From JBJKSO01 sp046703825 (lineage in GTDB: Bacteria > Chloroflexota > Dormibacteria > Aeolococcales > Bog-877), in NCBI GenBank assembly GCA_046703825.1, contig JBJKSO010000014.1, forward strand, positions 1 through 36,731: DNA of 36,731 nucleotides. Direction: 5' to 3'. Made by a program: the position numbers and the translations under genes. Shown here one piece after another: positions 7,655-16,017 of this stretch; position 1 is the first letter of the stretch; every line of letters begins with the position of its first letter. The notes beneath the pieces were generated by a model. That model searched no databases, was not told the DNA's origin, and saw nothing but the letters and a program-made list of their open reading frames with translations.

Positions 7655-8518
7655 GTGTTTGGGGGAAAGAGCAGGGGGTTGGCGGTGGCGATCCTGGTGG
7701 GTGCCGGCCTAACCTCCCTGGCGCTCCACGCGGTTCCGGCGGGGGCCAGCCCCGCGGGGGGGCCCACGCCCTACGACGGCGAGCTCTTCTCGTTGACCAA
7801 CCAGGACCGGGCCAGCAATGGCCTTGGGGCACTGACCGACAACTCCGCCCTGGACGGAGTCGGGCAGTCGGCCCCCTACTACGGCTGCTCTCCTTCGCCG
7901 ATCTACGGGAGGGCGGCGGACATGCTGACCCGGGACTACTTCTCGCACCAGATCCCGGGCTGTACCGCCGACGGCGGCTACGTGTGGCCGATGATGTCGG
8001 CCGCCGGGGTAGCCTGGCGCGCGGCCGGGGAGAACATCGGGTGGAACAGCGGCTACTCGGACCCGGCGCCCCAGGTGAACTCCCAGTTCATGAACTCACC
8101 CGACCACCGCGCCAACATCCTCGGCAACTACAACCAACTGGGGGTTGGCTCCTGGTATACGGCCGGCCCCTGGAACTATCCGGGCAGCGGTGGCGGGCCC
8201 TGGACCGACGTGTACATGTTCGCGCAGGAGTTCGCGTTGACCAGTGCGCCACCGCCGCCTCCTCCTCCGGCTCCATCGCATGCTCCGGCACCGGCCACCA
8301 GTGGCTCGGGCTCGCAGGGGGCCAGCCAGCCCACTCCCACCGCCTCCCCGTCGGCGCCCTCGAGTCCAGTGCCGCGGCCAACCGCCACGCCGAGTCCTAC
8401 CAAGAAGAAGCGCGCGAAGCGGCGGCGGCCAGGCGTGGCTGCGAGCCTGCCGGGCACATCCCAGAACCTGCTGGCCAGCACGGTGGAGCAGGTGCTTGGA
8501 GGCTACCTGCATGAGTGA
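7655..8518 (+). CDS. Secreted CAP/SCP-domain protein with Pro-rich basic tail
   Basis: A 287-aa exported protein. Residues 1-31 form a signal peptide (basic start, hydrophobic core, Ala-Gly-Ala-Ser cleavage region). Residues about 40-195 are a CAP/SCP domain (PF00188 type): DGELFSLTNQDRASNGLGAL, the FSH motif with H98, GENIG with E126 and the segment SPDHRANILG with H151. These are the His/Glu residues that line the CAP cleft. Residues 198-249 are a Pro/Ala/Ser linker, then a strongly basic patch KKKRAKRRR (250-258) and a short tail. CAP proteins are extracellular; their bacterial function is poorly known. The GTG start at 7655 is 12 nt after the second cpaF, with only a weak ribosome site. 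The stop overlaps the ATPase start, so it is coupled to the ABC transporter. Confidence 0.87.
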   Translation: MFGGKSRGLAVAILVGAGLTSLALHAVPAGASPAGGPTPYDGELFSLTNQDRASNGLGALTDNSALDGVGQSAPYYGCSPSPIYGRAADMLTRDYFSHQIPGCTADGGYVWPMMSAAGVAWRAAGENIGWNSGYSDPAPQVNSQFMNSPDHRANILGNYNQLGVGSWYTAGPWNYPGSGGGPWTDVYMFAQEFALTSAPPPPPPPAPSHAPAPATSGSGSQGASQPTPTASPSAPSSPVPRPTATPSPTKKKRAKRRRPGVAASLPGTSQNLLASTVEQVLGGYLHE

Positions 8519-9296
8519 CACCCTGGCGCCGGCGGCCACCAGCGTGGTGGAGGCGTCCGATCTCAAACTGCAGTACCGGATCAGCCGGGAGCCTCGGCCC
8601 GCACTGGACTCGGTCTCCCTGTCGGTTCGGCCCGGCGAGCTCTTTGCAGTGATGGGGCCGAGCGGCTGCGGCAAGTCGACCCTGCTGCACGTGCTCGGCG
8701 GCCTGCTCGCCCCCGACAGCGGCACGGTGCGGGTGGACTCAACGGATCTCTACTCGCTCAGCGAGCCGGAGCGAGCCCGGTTCCGCCGCGAGCACTTGGG
8801 CTTCGTGTTCCAGTTCTTCAACCTGCTTCCCAGCCTGACCGCTGCGGAGAACGTCAAGCTCACCTACCGGCTCGCCAGCCGGCGTCCGTGGGCGAGGCGG
8901 GACCCGGCCCTGCAAGAGCGGGTGGAGCGCCTCATGACTTCGCTCGGCCTGCACGGACTGCAGGGCCACCGCCCCGAGGAGATCTCCGGAGGCGAGCAGC
9001 AGCGGGTGGCGCTGGCACGGGCCCTGCTGACCGAGCCGGCCCTGCTTCTGGCCGACGAGCCCACCGGCACCCTGGACTACCGTGCCGGGCGCGCGGTGCT
9101 GGAGTTGCTGCTCCGCCTGGCTGAGCGCGAGGGCCGCACCATCGTGCTGGCGACCCACGACGTCCGGGCCGCTGCCTACGCGAACCGGGTGGCGATCATG
9201 CTCGACGGCGCGTTCAAGGAAGTGGTCGAGCTGGGCCGGCGCACGGTGCACGACACCGAACCGCTGCTGGAGCGGCTAGCCGCGCACGGGCTCTGA
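8511..9296 (+). CDS. ABC transporter ATP-binding protein, LolD/MacB type
   Basis: A 261-aa ATPase subunit of the MacB/LolD/FtsE group. Walker A GPSGCGKST is at residues 49-57, the Q loop is in LGFVFQFFNLLPSLTA, the signature is SGGEQQRVALARAL, Walker B is LLLADEPTG and the H loop is in VLATHDVRAA. The phrase VFQFFNLLPSLTAAENV is characteristic of this group, whose members drive FtsX-type permeases doing mechanical work on the envelope rather than simple uptake. The ATG at 8511 lies inside the end of the CAP gene (8-nt overlap); a longer in-frame reading back to 8244 is out of phase with the CAP protein and was discarded. The permease follows 14 nt later. Confidence 0.93.
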   Translation: MSDTLAPAATSVVEASDLKLQYRISREPRPALDSVSLSVRPGELFAVMGPSGCGKSTLLHVLGGLLAPDSGTVRVDSTDLYSLSEPERARFRREHLGFVFQFFNLLPSLTAAENVKLTYRLASRRPWARRDPALQERVERLMTSLGLHGLQGHRPEEISGGEQQRVALARALLTEPALLLADEPTGTLDYRAGRAVLELLLRLAEREGRTIVLATHDVRAAAYANRVAIMLDGAFKEVVELGRRTVHDTEPLLERLAAHGL

Positions 9297-9310
9297 ACGG
9301 CTGAGACCCG

Positions 9311-11812
9311 ATGGTCTACTTGCTCTGGCGGAGGGGATCGCTGCTGCGCCTGGCCATGGGCGTCCTGGCGCTGGCGCTCGCCGGAGGTGCGGTGCTGGGC
9401 ACCCAACTCGCAGGCGGCGCACTGGCCCGGCAGGCGGCCGCCGCCGCCCGAGCGGCTGCGGGTAAGGCGCAGTACGATCTCCGGCCCTTCGACAGCCAGG
9501 GGTTCACCGCCGCCGCGCTGGCTCGGGTGCGCCGCCTGCACCTGGTGCTGGCCGCCAGTCCGCTGGTGGAGAAGGCGGACCTGGCCGAGCTCCCTGGGGG
9601 AGGCTTCCGCCAGGTGGTGCTGATCGGCGTGGAGCACCGTCAGGTGGCGATGCGCCCGGTGCCGGTCCTCCACGGCCGGCTGCCCCGGGCCGGGCGCCAG
9701 GTCGCGGTGAGCCAGGACCTCGCCGCCGGGCAGGCTCTAAGTGGCGGCGGCATCGTCTCCTCCCGGGTCGGCCGTGGCGCCCGGCTCCGCCTGGTGCGCT
9801 CGTCGGGCGAGAGCTACTTCCGGGTTAGCGGTGTGGTCAGCGCCGCCTCAGCCGGCGCGCCCTTCACAGCGGATGCCGTGTACCTTCCTCAAGCTGAGCT
9901 CCGGCGCCTCTTCTCGTCCGGGCTGCAGCTGGCGGACATCGCGCTGCGGGTGCGTCCCCACACCAGTCGAGCGGCCCTGGTGCCGGCGCTCGACCGGGCT
10001 TTGGGCTCGGACTACACGCTGAGCGACCCTCGCCTGCAGGCTGGGGTCGACCCAATCAGCCAGCTGCAGCCGCTGCTCGACTCGATCACCGCTCTGAGCT
10101 TGGTGCTGGCGCTCGCGATCACGGCCTCGAGCCTTACCTCCCTGGTCCTGGACAGGCGTTGGGAACTGGGATTGCTCCGCTTGGCTGGCGCGACGCCGGG
10201 CACGGTCTATCTGGGTGTGCTGAGGGAGTCGCTGCTGGCCGCCGTCTTCGGCGGCGCGGCCGGCGTGGGCGTGGGCTACGGCCTGGCCGCGGTGCTGCTG
10301 CACCTGACCAACCCGGCCGGGGCACAGGTAGCGCCGCTCACCCCCAACCTGAGCTGGAGCCTCACCGCGTTTGGCCTGGTGGTGGCGACCGGAGCGGCGG
10401 CCTCGCTGGTGCCGGCGGCGTTGGCGGCCCGGGTCGGGCCGCTCGAGGCGGCCCGACAACCGCGACCGAGCCATAGAGGTCGGTGGTGGTTCTGGTGGCC
10501 CGCCGCCGGGGCGGTGGCTGCTGTCCTCGCCGTCGCGGCCTTCTGGCACGGCGGCGCCTGGGGAGTCGGGGTGGGAGCCTGCCTGGTCTACGCCGCCGTG
10601 TGCAGTGGGCTCGCCTGGGTCGGCCCGAAGACCGTGGGCTTCGTCGCCACTCGGATCGCACCCGTGGTCGGCGCGCCTCCCGCTGCGGTGGCGGCTCGGA
10701 CCCAGGCCCAGCCCACCCGGGTGGCGCTCGCCGCCGGAGCGCTGTTCGTGACCCTGGCGACCGCGGCAGGGCTGCTGGGTCTGTCTTCCGCGGCCCTGCA
10801 GTCCGGGGGCAACTGGGTCGACAGCCTGTTCCCGGGAAACTACCTGCTGGTCAGTCCGGTCGCCCAGTCGTCGCGGGTCGAGACCCAGCTGATCAGGTCG
10901 TTGCGGCACTCATCGGCGACCTTGGAGGCCTACGCCCCGGTTCGCTTCCTTGCCGGGCGCGTCGGCCAGACGGCGGTGTCCTTGGCCGCGACCCAGTTCT
11001 CCGCCTACCGCCGCACCGGCGCCCTCCAGTTCCTCGGGGGCAACCGCAGGTCTGCCTTGAACGCCGCCGTGTCAGGATCCGGGGTCTTGGTGCCGCGGCA
11101 GGTGGCCAGCAGCCTTGGCGTCAGGGTGGGGTCCAAGCTTCGCATCTTCACCGCCGACGGCTCCCGCCGCTTCCGGGTGGCGGCCATCCTCGCCCACACC
11201 TTGCCCGGATCGTCGGGCCAGGAGTCGCTGATGCTGTCCGCGACGGCCGCGCGCCGGGCGTTCGGCAGAGCGGCCGCCGGGTTCAACCTGATGCAGGTCG
11301 ACCTCGGCGGCTCGTCAGCCGGGGCGAGCGCCCGAGCGAGCGGGTTTCACTTCGGCCTGCAGGCCGAGAGCGTTACCTCCATCCGCCGGGGAGTCGACTC
11401 CGGCGTGGCCAACGACGTGGCGGCGCTGACCGCCATGGCGTTGGTGGGAGTCCTGGTGGCGGTGGTCGCCGCGGTCAACACCATGGCGCTAGGAGCCCGT
11501 GAGGGAGCTCGCGAGCTAGGCCTGCTGCGCGTGGTGGGATTGAGCGCGGGCGAGGCTCGCCGCACTGTGGTGGCCGAGGCGGCCGCGCTGGCCGCCACCG
11601 GCTGCTGCTTGGGGGTGGTGGCCGGGATCGCGCTCACTTTCCCTGAGGTCAACGCCGCCTCCACCGCTGCGCTGCCGCTTTCGTTCTCGGCTCCGCTGGC
11701 CTGGGTAGCGCTCATCGCCGCGGGTGCGCTGGCAGCGGTGGTGCTGTGCGCCATCATTCCGGCCCGTCGGCTCAGTAAGCTGAACCCGGTGGCAGCGCTG
11801 GCGGCGGAATGA
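9311..11812 (+). CDS. Large FtsX-type ABC transporter permease
   Basis: An 833-aa membrane protein, long enough for two FtsX units. It begins with one membrane helix (about 14-36), a large extracytoplasmic domain, three helices (from ITALSLVLALAITASSLTSL to FGLVVATGAAASLVPAALAA), a central hydrophobic stretch, a second outside domain, and three C-terminal helices ending in the FtsX-like IPARRLSKLNPVAALAAE. The short loop ARELGLLRVVGLSAGEARR is the typical coupling segment that contacts the ATPase; the first half has the parallel WELGLLRLAGATPG. With the upstream ATPase it forms one transporter, possibly a lipoprotein/lipid or secreted-protein handling system or a mechanotransducer. Substrate unknown. 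Coupling to the CAP protein is the best clue to its role. Confidence 0.88.
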   Translation: MVYLLWRRGSLLRLAMGVLALALAGGAVLGTQLAGGALARQAAAAARAAAGKAQYDLRPFDSQGFTAAALARVRRLHLVLAASPLVEKADLAELPGGGFRQVVLIGVEHRQVAMRPVPVLHGRLPRAGRQVAVSQDLAAGQALSGGGIVSSRVGRGARLRLVRSSGESYFRVSGVVSAASAGAPFTADAVYLPQAELRRLFSSGLQLADIALRVRPHTSRAALVPALDRALGSDYTLSDPRLQAGVDPISQLQPLLDSITALSLVLALAITASSLTSLVLDRRWELGLLRLAGATPGTVYLGVLRESLLAAVFGGAAGVGVGYGLAAVLLHLTNPAGAQVAPLTPNLSWSLTAFGLVVATGAAASLVPAALAARVGPLEAARQPRPSHRGRWWFWWPAAGAVAAVLAVAAFWHGGAWGVGVGACLVYAAVCSGLAWVGPKTVGFVATRIAPVVGAPPAAVAARTQAQPTRVALAAGALFVTLATAAGLLGLSSAALQSGGNWVDSLFPGNYLLVSPVAQSSRVETQLIRSLRHSSATLEAYAPVRFLAGRVGQTAVSLAATQFSAYRRTGALQFLGGNRRSALNAAVSGSGVLVPRQVASSLGVRVGSKLRIFTADGSRRFRVAAILAHTLPGSSGQESLMLSATAARRAFGRAAAGFNLMQVDLGGSSAGASARASGFHFGLQAESVTSIRRGVDSGVANDVAALTAMALVGVLVAVVAAVNTMALGAREGARELGLLRVVGLSAGEARRTVVAEAAALAATGCCLGVVAGIALTFPEVNAASTAALPLSFSAPLAWVALIAAGALAAVVLCAIIPARRLSKLNPVAALAAE

Positions 11813-11818
11813 GCAGGG

Positions 11819-13261
11819 TTGATCACGCCGGCCAGCGTGCCCAGCCTTGAGGAGCTAGTAGAGAGCCGCAGCCGCCGGCTGCGAACCCTGGTCGTCGGGC
11901 TGACCCTGGTCGCCACCGCCGGCATCGCGGTCGCCACCCTTGTCCGTTACTTCCCCGTGCACGCCTACGGCCTCGCCGAGCACTACCGGGTCATGGCCGC
12001 CGCTGGCCGGGTTTTGGGCAGCGGGGGCAATCCCTACCTTCTGGCCGGTCTGCACGCCGCCGAGCAGGCGCTGGACCACTTCGGCAGCAACCAGGTGCCC
12101 CTGGACCGCTTCCTGCAGGCGCCGGTGGTGGCGCTCCTGATGGAGCCGCTGTCAGTTCTGCCCTTCTGGGTTGGGTTCGGCTGCTTCACGGTGATCGGGC
12201 TCGGGCTGGTGGGGTTGACGCTGAACCTGCTGGCTCGCGATCTGGGCTGGCGCCACACTGGAGTCTTCACGGCGGCGGTGCTGGCAACCTGGCTGACGGC
12301 GATCGGTCTGCTCCAGGGTCAGCTCGACGCCGTGCTGCTGGGGGCGGTGGCGGGAGCCATGCTGCTCGCCTGGCACGGCCGGCCTCTGCCCGCCGGGCTG
12401 GTGCTCGGCCTCATCTGGCTGCACCCGTTGGCACTGTGGCCAGTGCCGATCTTCTTCGGCCTCGCCCTGCGAGGCCGGAGCAGCCGGGGACAGTTTGCCG
12501 CCGGGTTCATAGCCACCTCGCTGGTTGCCTGGCTGCTGGAGGCTTCCCTGCTGGGCAGCTGGTGGGCGACCGTGACCGCCAACGCCCCTCCGGTGCACCA
12601 GTTGGCTGGAATCGGCGGCTTGCTTCCGGCTGCTCCTCCCGGCTGGGGACTCAGCCATCTGCCCAGCTCGCCGGTGGCGTTATCCCTTACCGGGCTGGCC
12701 CTGGTGGGGATGGCCGTCTTCGGAGTCTGGATGATGCTCTCTCCGGACTGGGATCGGCTGACCTTGGTGGGCAGGCTCACCTGGGCGGTCAGCCTGCCCT
12801 TGGGGCTGTGGCTGGTGTTGTCCCCCTTCGCCACGGTCGCCGACGATCTGCTGTTGCTGCCGCTCTTGATGCTCACCGTGGGCAGAGACGCCCGCCGGCT
12901 CCACGGACTTGGCCTGGGGCTGGCCCTGGTGGTGATGGCGGTGATCCTGCTCACCTGGCCTTCGGGGTTGATTCCCTGGCCGCTGCCGCTGGTGCTGCTG
13001 CCGTTTCTTTTGGCCGCGCTCTGGCGCCTGCGCACGGATCCCCGGCTCACCGGCTTCGGCGCCGCGCTTTGCACGATGGCGCTGGTGAGCCTGCCCGCGT
13101 CGGGCCAGTTCCACCGCTTGGAGGCAGATCTGACCCCGGTGGCGGCGGCAATCCTGCTGCTGGAGGCCGGTCGCACCTGCTGGATGGAGGTGGGAGGGGC
13201 CGGAACCGGCCCCGCCTACTTCCCCGAGGGTGGCACCGCACCGGGGTTGTCCAGGATCTAA
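11819..13261 (+). CDS. GT87/DUF2029-like polytopic membrane glycosyltransferase, catalytic Asp apparently replaced
   Basis: A 480-aa protein with about ten hydrophobic segments and family hallmarks AAGRVLGSGGNPY and DRFLQAPVVALLMEPLS, shared with the protein encoded at 16010-17428. GT87 (DUF2029) enzymes are GT-C mannosyltransferases that use polyprenyl-phosphate sugars outside the membrane. In the first outer loop the paralogue reads SDWRVFYAAGR, while this protein reads EHYRVMAAAGR, so the Asp expected to be catalytic is H55 (E54 beside it). It may be inactive or use E54. The TTG start at 11819, 6 nt after the permease stop, is the longest credible one; GTG at 11837 is an alternative. It ends 23 nt before secA. 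Confidence 0.75.
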   Translation: MITPASVPSLEELVESRSRRLRTLVVGLTLVATAGIAVATLVRYFPVHAYGLAEHYRVMAAAGRVLGSGGNPYLLAGLHAAEQALDHFGSNQVPLDRFLQAPVVALLMEPLSVLPFWVGFGCFTVIGLGLVGLTLNLLARDLGWRHTGVFTAAVLATWLTAIGLLQGQLDAVLLGAVAGAMLLAWHGRPLPAGLVLGLIWLHPLALWPVPIFFGLALRGRSSRGQFAAGFIATSLVAWLLEASLLGSWWATVTANAPPVHQLAGIGGLLPAAPPGWGLSHLPSSPVALSLTGLALVGMAVFGVWMMLSPDWDRLTLVGRLTWAVSLPLGLWLVLSPFATVADDLLLLPLLMLTVGRDARRLHGLGLGLALVVMAVILLTWPSGLIPWPLPLVLLPFLLAALWRLRTDPRLTGFGAALCTMALVSLPASGQFHRLEADLTPVAAAILLLEAGRTCWMEVGGAGTGPAYFPEGGTAPGLSRI

Positions 13262-13267
13262 GCGGGG

Positions 13268-13273
13268 GATAAT
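13268..13273 (+). promoter_or_regulatory. -10-like box GATAAT upstream of secA
   Basis: GATAAT matches the sigma-70 -10 consensus at five of six positions and ends 11 nt before the secA ATG, giving at most a 3-5 nt leader. No -35 is clear, and no Shine-Dalgarno lies between box and start. secA could therefore be transcribed separately as well as from the upstream run. Confidence 0.4.
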
Positions 13274-13284
13274 CGGTTGCGAGC

Positions 13285-15990
13285 ATGAGCGTCCTCACCA
13301 GGATCTACGACCCCACCCGCCGGGAAGTGCGGAGCCACTGGAAGGAAGTCGAGGAGATCGGGGCGCTAGAGCAGCAGTTCGCGTCCCTGACCGACGCCGA
13401 GCTGCGGGAAAAGACCGCCGAGTTCCGCCACCGCCTGGACGACCAGGAGGCCATCGACAGCCTGCTGCCGGAGGCGTTCGCGGTTGCCCGGGTAGCGGCC
13501 CAGCGGCATCTGGGCATGCGTCCGTTCGATGTCCAGTGCCTGGGGGCGATCGTGCTGCACCAGGGCAAGATCGCCGAGATGAAGACTGGTGAGGGCAAGA
13601 CCCTGGTCGCCTCGCTGGCGCTCTACCTCAACGCGCTGGCGGGTCGCGGCTGCTACCTGGTGACCGTGAACGACTTCCTGGCCCGCCGCGACGCCGGCTG
13701 GAACGGCCCGCTGTTCCACGCGCTCGGGATCTCGGTGGGGGTGATCATCCCCGACGCCTCCTTCATCTACGACCCGGAGTACACCGACGACAGCCACCCC
13801 GACGAGCGGCTGCGGCACCTGCGCCCGGTCGCCCGGCACGAGGCCTACGGATGCGACGTGGTCTACGCCACCAACAACGAGATGGGGTTCGACTACCTGC
13901 GCGACAACTTGGCGCGGGCCGAGGAGCAGAAGGTACAGCGCGACCGCTACTTCGCGATCGTCGACGAGGTCGACTCCATCCTCATCGACGAGGCGCGCAC
14001 CCCCCTGATCATCAGCGGAGTGGGCGACGAGTCCACCGAGAAGTACTACCAGTACGCCCGCCTGATTCCCCAGCTGACTCGGGAGCTGGACTACACGATC
14101 GACGAGAAGACCAAGTCGGGCAGCCTCACCGACGCGGGGGTGGAGAAGATCGAGCGGATGACGGGCATCGGCAACGTCTACGACATCGATCACGTCGAGG
14201 AGGCGCACCAGATCAACCAGGCGCTGCGCGCCCACGCCCTCTACCTCCGGGACCGGGACTACATCGTCCGCGAGGGCGAGATCATCATTGTCGACGAGTT
14301 CACCGGGCGGACCATGCCCGGTCGGCGCTGGAGCGACGGTCTGCACCAGGCGATCGAAGCCAAGGAAGGGCTGCGGGTGCAGCAAGAGCAGCGCACCCTG
14401 GCCACGGTCACCTTCCAGAACTACTTCCGGATGTTCGAGGTGCTGGCGGGCATGACCGGTACCGCCATCACCGAGGCGGAGGAGTTCCACAAGATCTACG
14501 GCCTGGAGGTGATCCCCATACCCACCAACCGGCCCATGGTCCGGCTCGACCAGCCGGACCTGATCTACCGGACCGAGGAGGCCAAGTACCGGGCGATCGC
14601 GGACGAGATCGAGGAACGCTACCGGGTCGGCCAGCCGGTCCTGGTGGGCACGGTCAGCATCGAGAAGAGCGAGCGGCTCTCGGGGCTACTCGACAAGCGG
14701 GGCATCCCTCACCAGGTCCTGAACGCCAAGCTGCACGAACGCGAGGCGGAGATAGTGGCCGCCGCTGGGCAGCGGGGCGCGGTGACGATCGCCACCAACA
14801 TGGCCGGTCGAGGCACGGACATCGTGCTCGGCGAGGGAGTTGCCGACCTGGGCGGCCTCTACATCATCGGCACCGAGCGCCATGAGTCGCGGCGCATCGA
14901 CAACCAGCTGCGGGGCCGGTCGGGCCGCCAGGGCGACCCCGGCGAGACGCGCTTCTTCCTCTCGTTTGAGGACGACCTGATGAGGGTCTTCGGCGGTGAG
15001 CGGATGCAGGGCCTGATGTCCCGTCTCGGCGTCGACCAGGACGTGCCGCTCGAGTCCAAGATGGTGAGCCGGCAGATCGAGGGTGCCCAGTCCCGGGTCG
15101 AGGGGTACAACTTCGACAGCCGCCGCTACGTGGTCGAATTCGACGACGTGGTGAACAAGCAGCGCGAGATCATCTACGCGGAGCGGGACCGCATCCTGGA
15201 GGGGATCGACACCCAGGAGAACATCTCTGAGTGGACCGAGCAGGTGATCCGCGACCTGGTCGACCTCCACTGCCGCGGTCGGCACAAGGCCCAGTGGGAC
15301 CTGGAGGTGCTCTGGGACCGCCTGCGCTACATCTTTCCCTTCCCGCCCGCCGAGGAGGTGGCCCTCGACCAGTTGGGCGACAGCCCGGACGAGGTGGCGG
15401 AGACGCTGGGCAAGGAGGCGGAGCGGCTCTACGCGGAGAAGGAGCAGCAGTACTCGGGCGAGGTGATGCGGGTGGCCGAGGCCCAGATCATGCTGGAGTT
15501 GATCGATCAGCGCTGGGCCGACTACCTAACCACGGTCGAGCATCTGAAGGACGACATCCGCTGGCAGTCGATGGGGCAGCGCGACCCTCTGGTCGAGTTC
15601 AAGTCCGAAGCCTTCGACGCCTTCCAGTCATTCCAGGAATCGCTGAAGCAGGAGATTGTGCGCTACCTCTTCCACGCCCAGATCGAAGTGACCCCGCTGG
15701 AGGCCACGCCGATCGAGGGCATGGCGGTGCATCCGGACGCGGCCACCCCGGTGGGCCCGGCCCAAGCGCCCGTCAACGGCCACTCGCCGGCGGCGCCACC
15801 CCCGCTGCTGGGGCAGCCCCCGGCGGACGGCAGTCAGCACCCCAGCCCTGGGGGCACTAGGCCGGCGGGCAACCCGCCGTTGCGGCCGCTGGCTGCGGGA
15901 ACCCCCGCGGTAAGCCGCAACGCGCTCTGCCCGTGCGGCTCGGGACGTAAGTACAAGCGTTGCCACGGCGCCGCTGGTTCGCCAGCTTAG
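13285..15990 (+). CDS. secA: Protein translocase ATPase SecA
   Basis: Motor ATPase of the Sec pathway, driving proteins through SecYEG. The 901-aa length is normal. The N-terminus (LTRIYDPTRREVR) is typical; nucleotide-binding domain 1 has Walker A MKTGEGKT (99-106) and the DEAD-type box VDEVDSILIDEARTPLIISG; the second helicase domain has TIATNMAGRGTDI and LRGRSGRQGDPG. The C-terminal 80 residues are a Pro/Ala-rich linker and a zinc-binding SEC-C motif CPCGSGRKYKRCHG (C882, C884, C893, H894), used for SecB or ribosome contact in other bacteria. Signal-peptide proteins in this window, such as the CAP protein, would be its clients. Confidence 0.98.
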   Translation: MSVLTRIYDPTRREVRSHWKEVEEIGALEQQFASLTDAELREKTAEFRHRLDDQEAIDSLLPEAFAVARVAAQRHLGMRPFDVQCLGAIVLHQGKIAEMKTGEGKTLVASLALYLNALAGRGCYLVTVNDFLARRDAGWNGPLFHALGISVGVIIPDASFIYDPEYTDDSHPDERLRHLRPVARHEAYGCDVVYATNNEMGFDYLRDNLARAEEQKVQRDRYFAIVDEVDSILIDEARTPLIISGVGDESTEKYYQYARLIPQLTRELDYTIDEKTKSGSLTDAGVEKIERMTGIGNVYDIDHVEEAHQINQALRAHALYLRDRDYIVREGEIIIVDEFTGRTMPGRRWSDGLHQAIEAKEGLRVQQEQRTLATVTFQNYFRMFEVLAGMTGTAITEAEEFHKIYGLEVIPIPTNRPMVRLDQPDLIYRTEEAKYRAIADEIEERYRVGQPVLVGTVSIEKSERLSGLLDKRGIPHQVLNAKLHEREAEIVAAAGQRGAVTIATNMAGRGTDIVLGEGVADLGGLYIIGTERHESRRIDNQLRGRSGRQGDPGETRFFLSFEDDLMRVFGGERMQGLMSRLGVDQDVPLESKMVSRQIEGAQSRVEGYNFDSRRYVVEFDDVVNKQREIIYAERDRILEGIDTQENISEWTEQVIRDLVDLHCRGRHKAQWDLEVLWDRLRYIFPFPPAEEVALDQLGDSPDEVAETLGKEAERLYAEKEQQYSGEVMRVAEAQIMLELIDQRWADYLTTVEHLKDDIRWQSMGQRDPLVEFKSEAFDAFQSFQESLKQEIVRYLFHAQIEVTPLEATPIEGMAVHPDAATPVGPAQAPVNGHSPAAPPPLLGQPPADGSQHPSPGGTRPAGNPPLRPLAAGTPAVSRNALCPCGSGRKYKRCHGAAGSPA

Positions 15991-15996
15991 TGAACT

Positions 15997-16017
15997 AAAA
16001 AACCCGCACTTATGCGG
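15997..16017 (-). terminator. Intrinsic terminator of the minus-strand GT87-like gene
   Basis: Read on the minus strand, CCGCA-TAAG-TGCGG forms a 5-bp GC-rich stem with a 4-base loop, followed by G and six T. The TAA in the loop is the gene's own stop codon, so the hairpin overlaps the end of the coding sequence. The convergent secA ends 6 bases beyond the T tract. The stem is short, hence moderate confidence. Confidence 0.6.
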
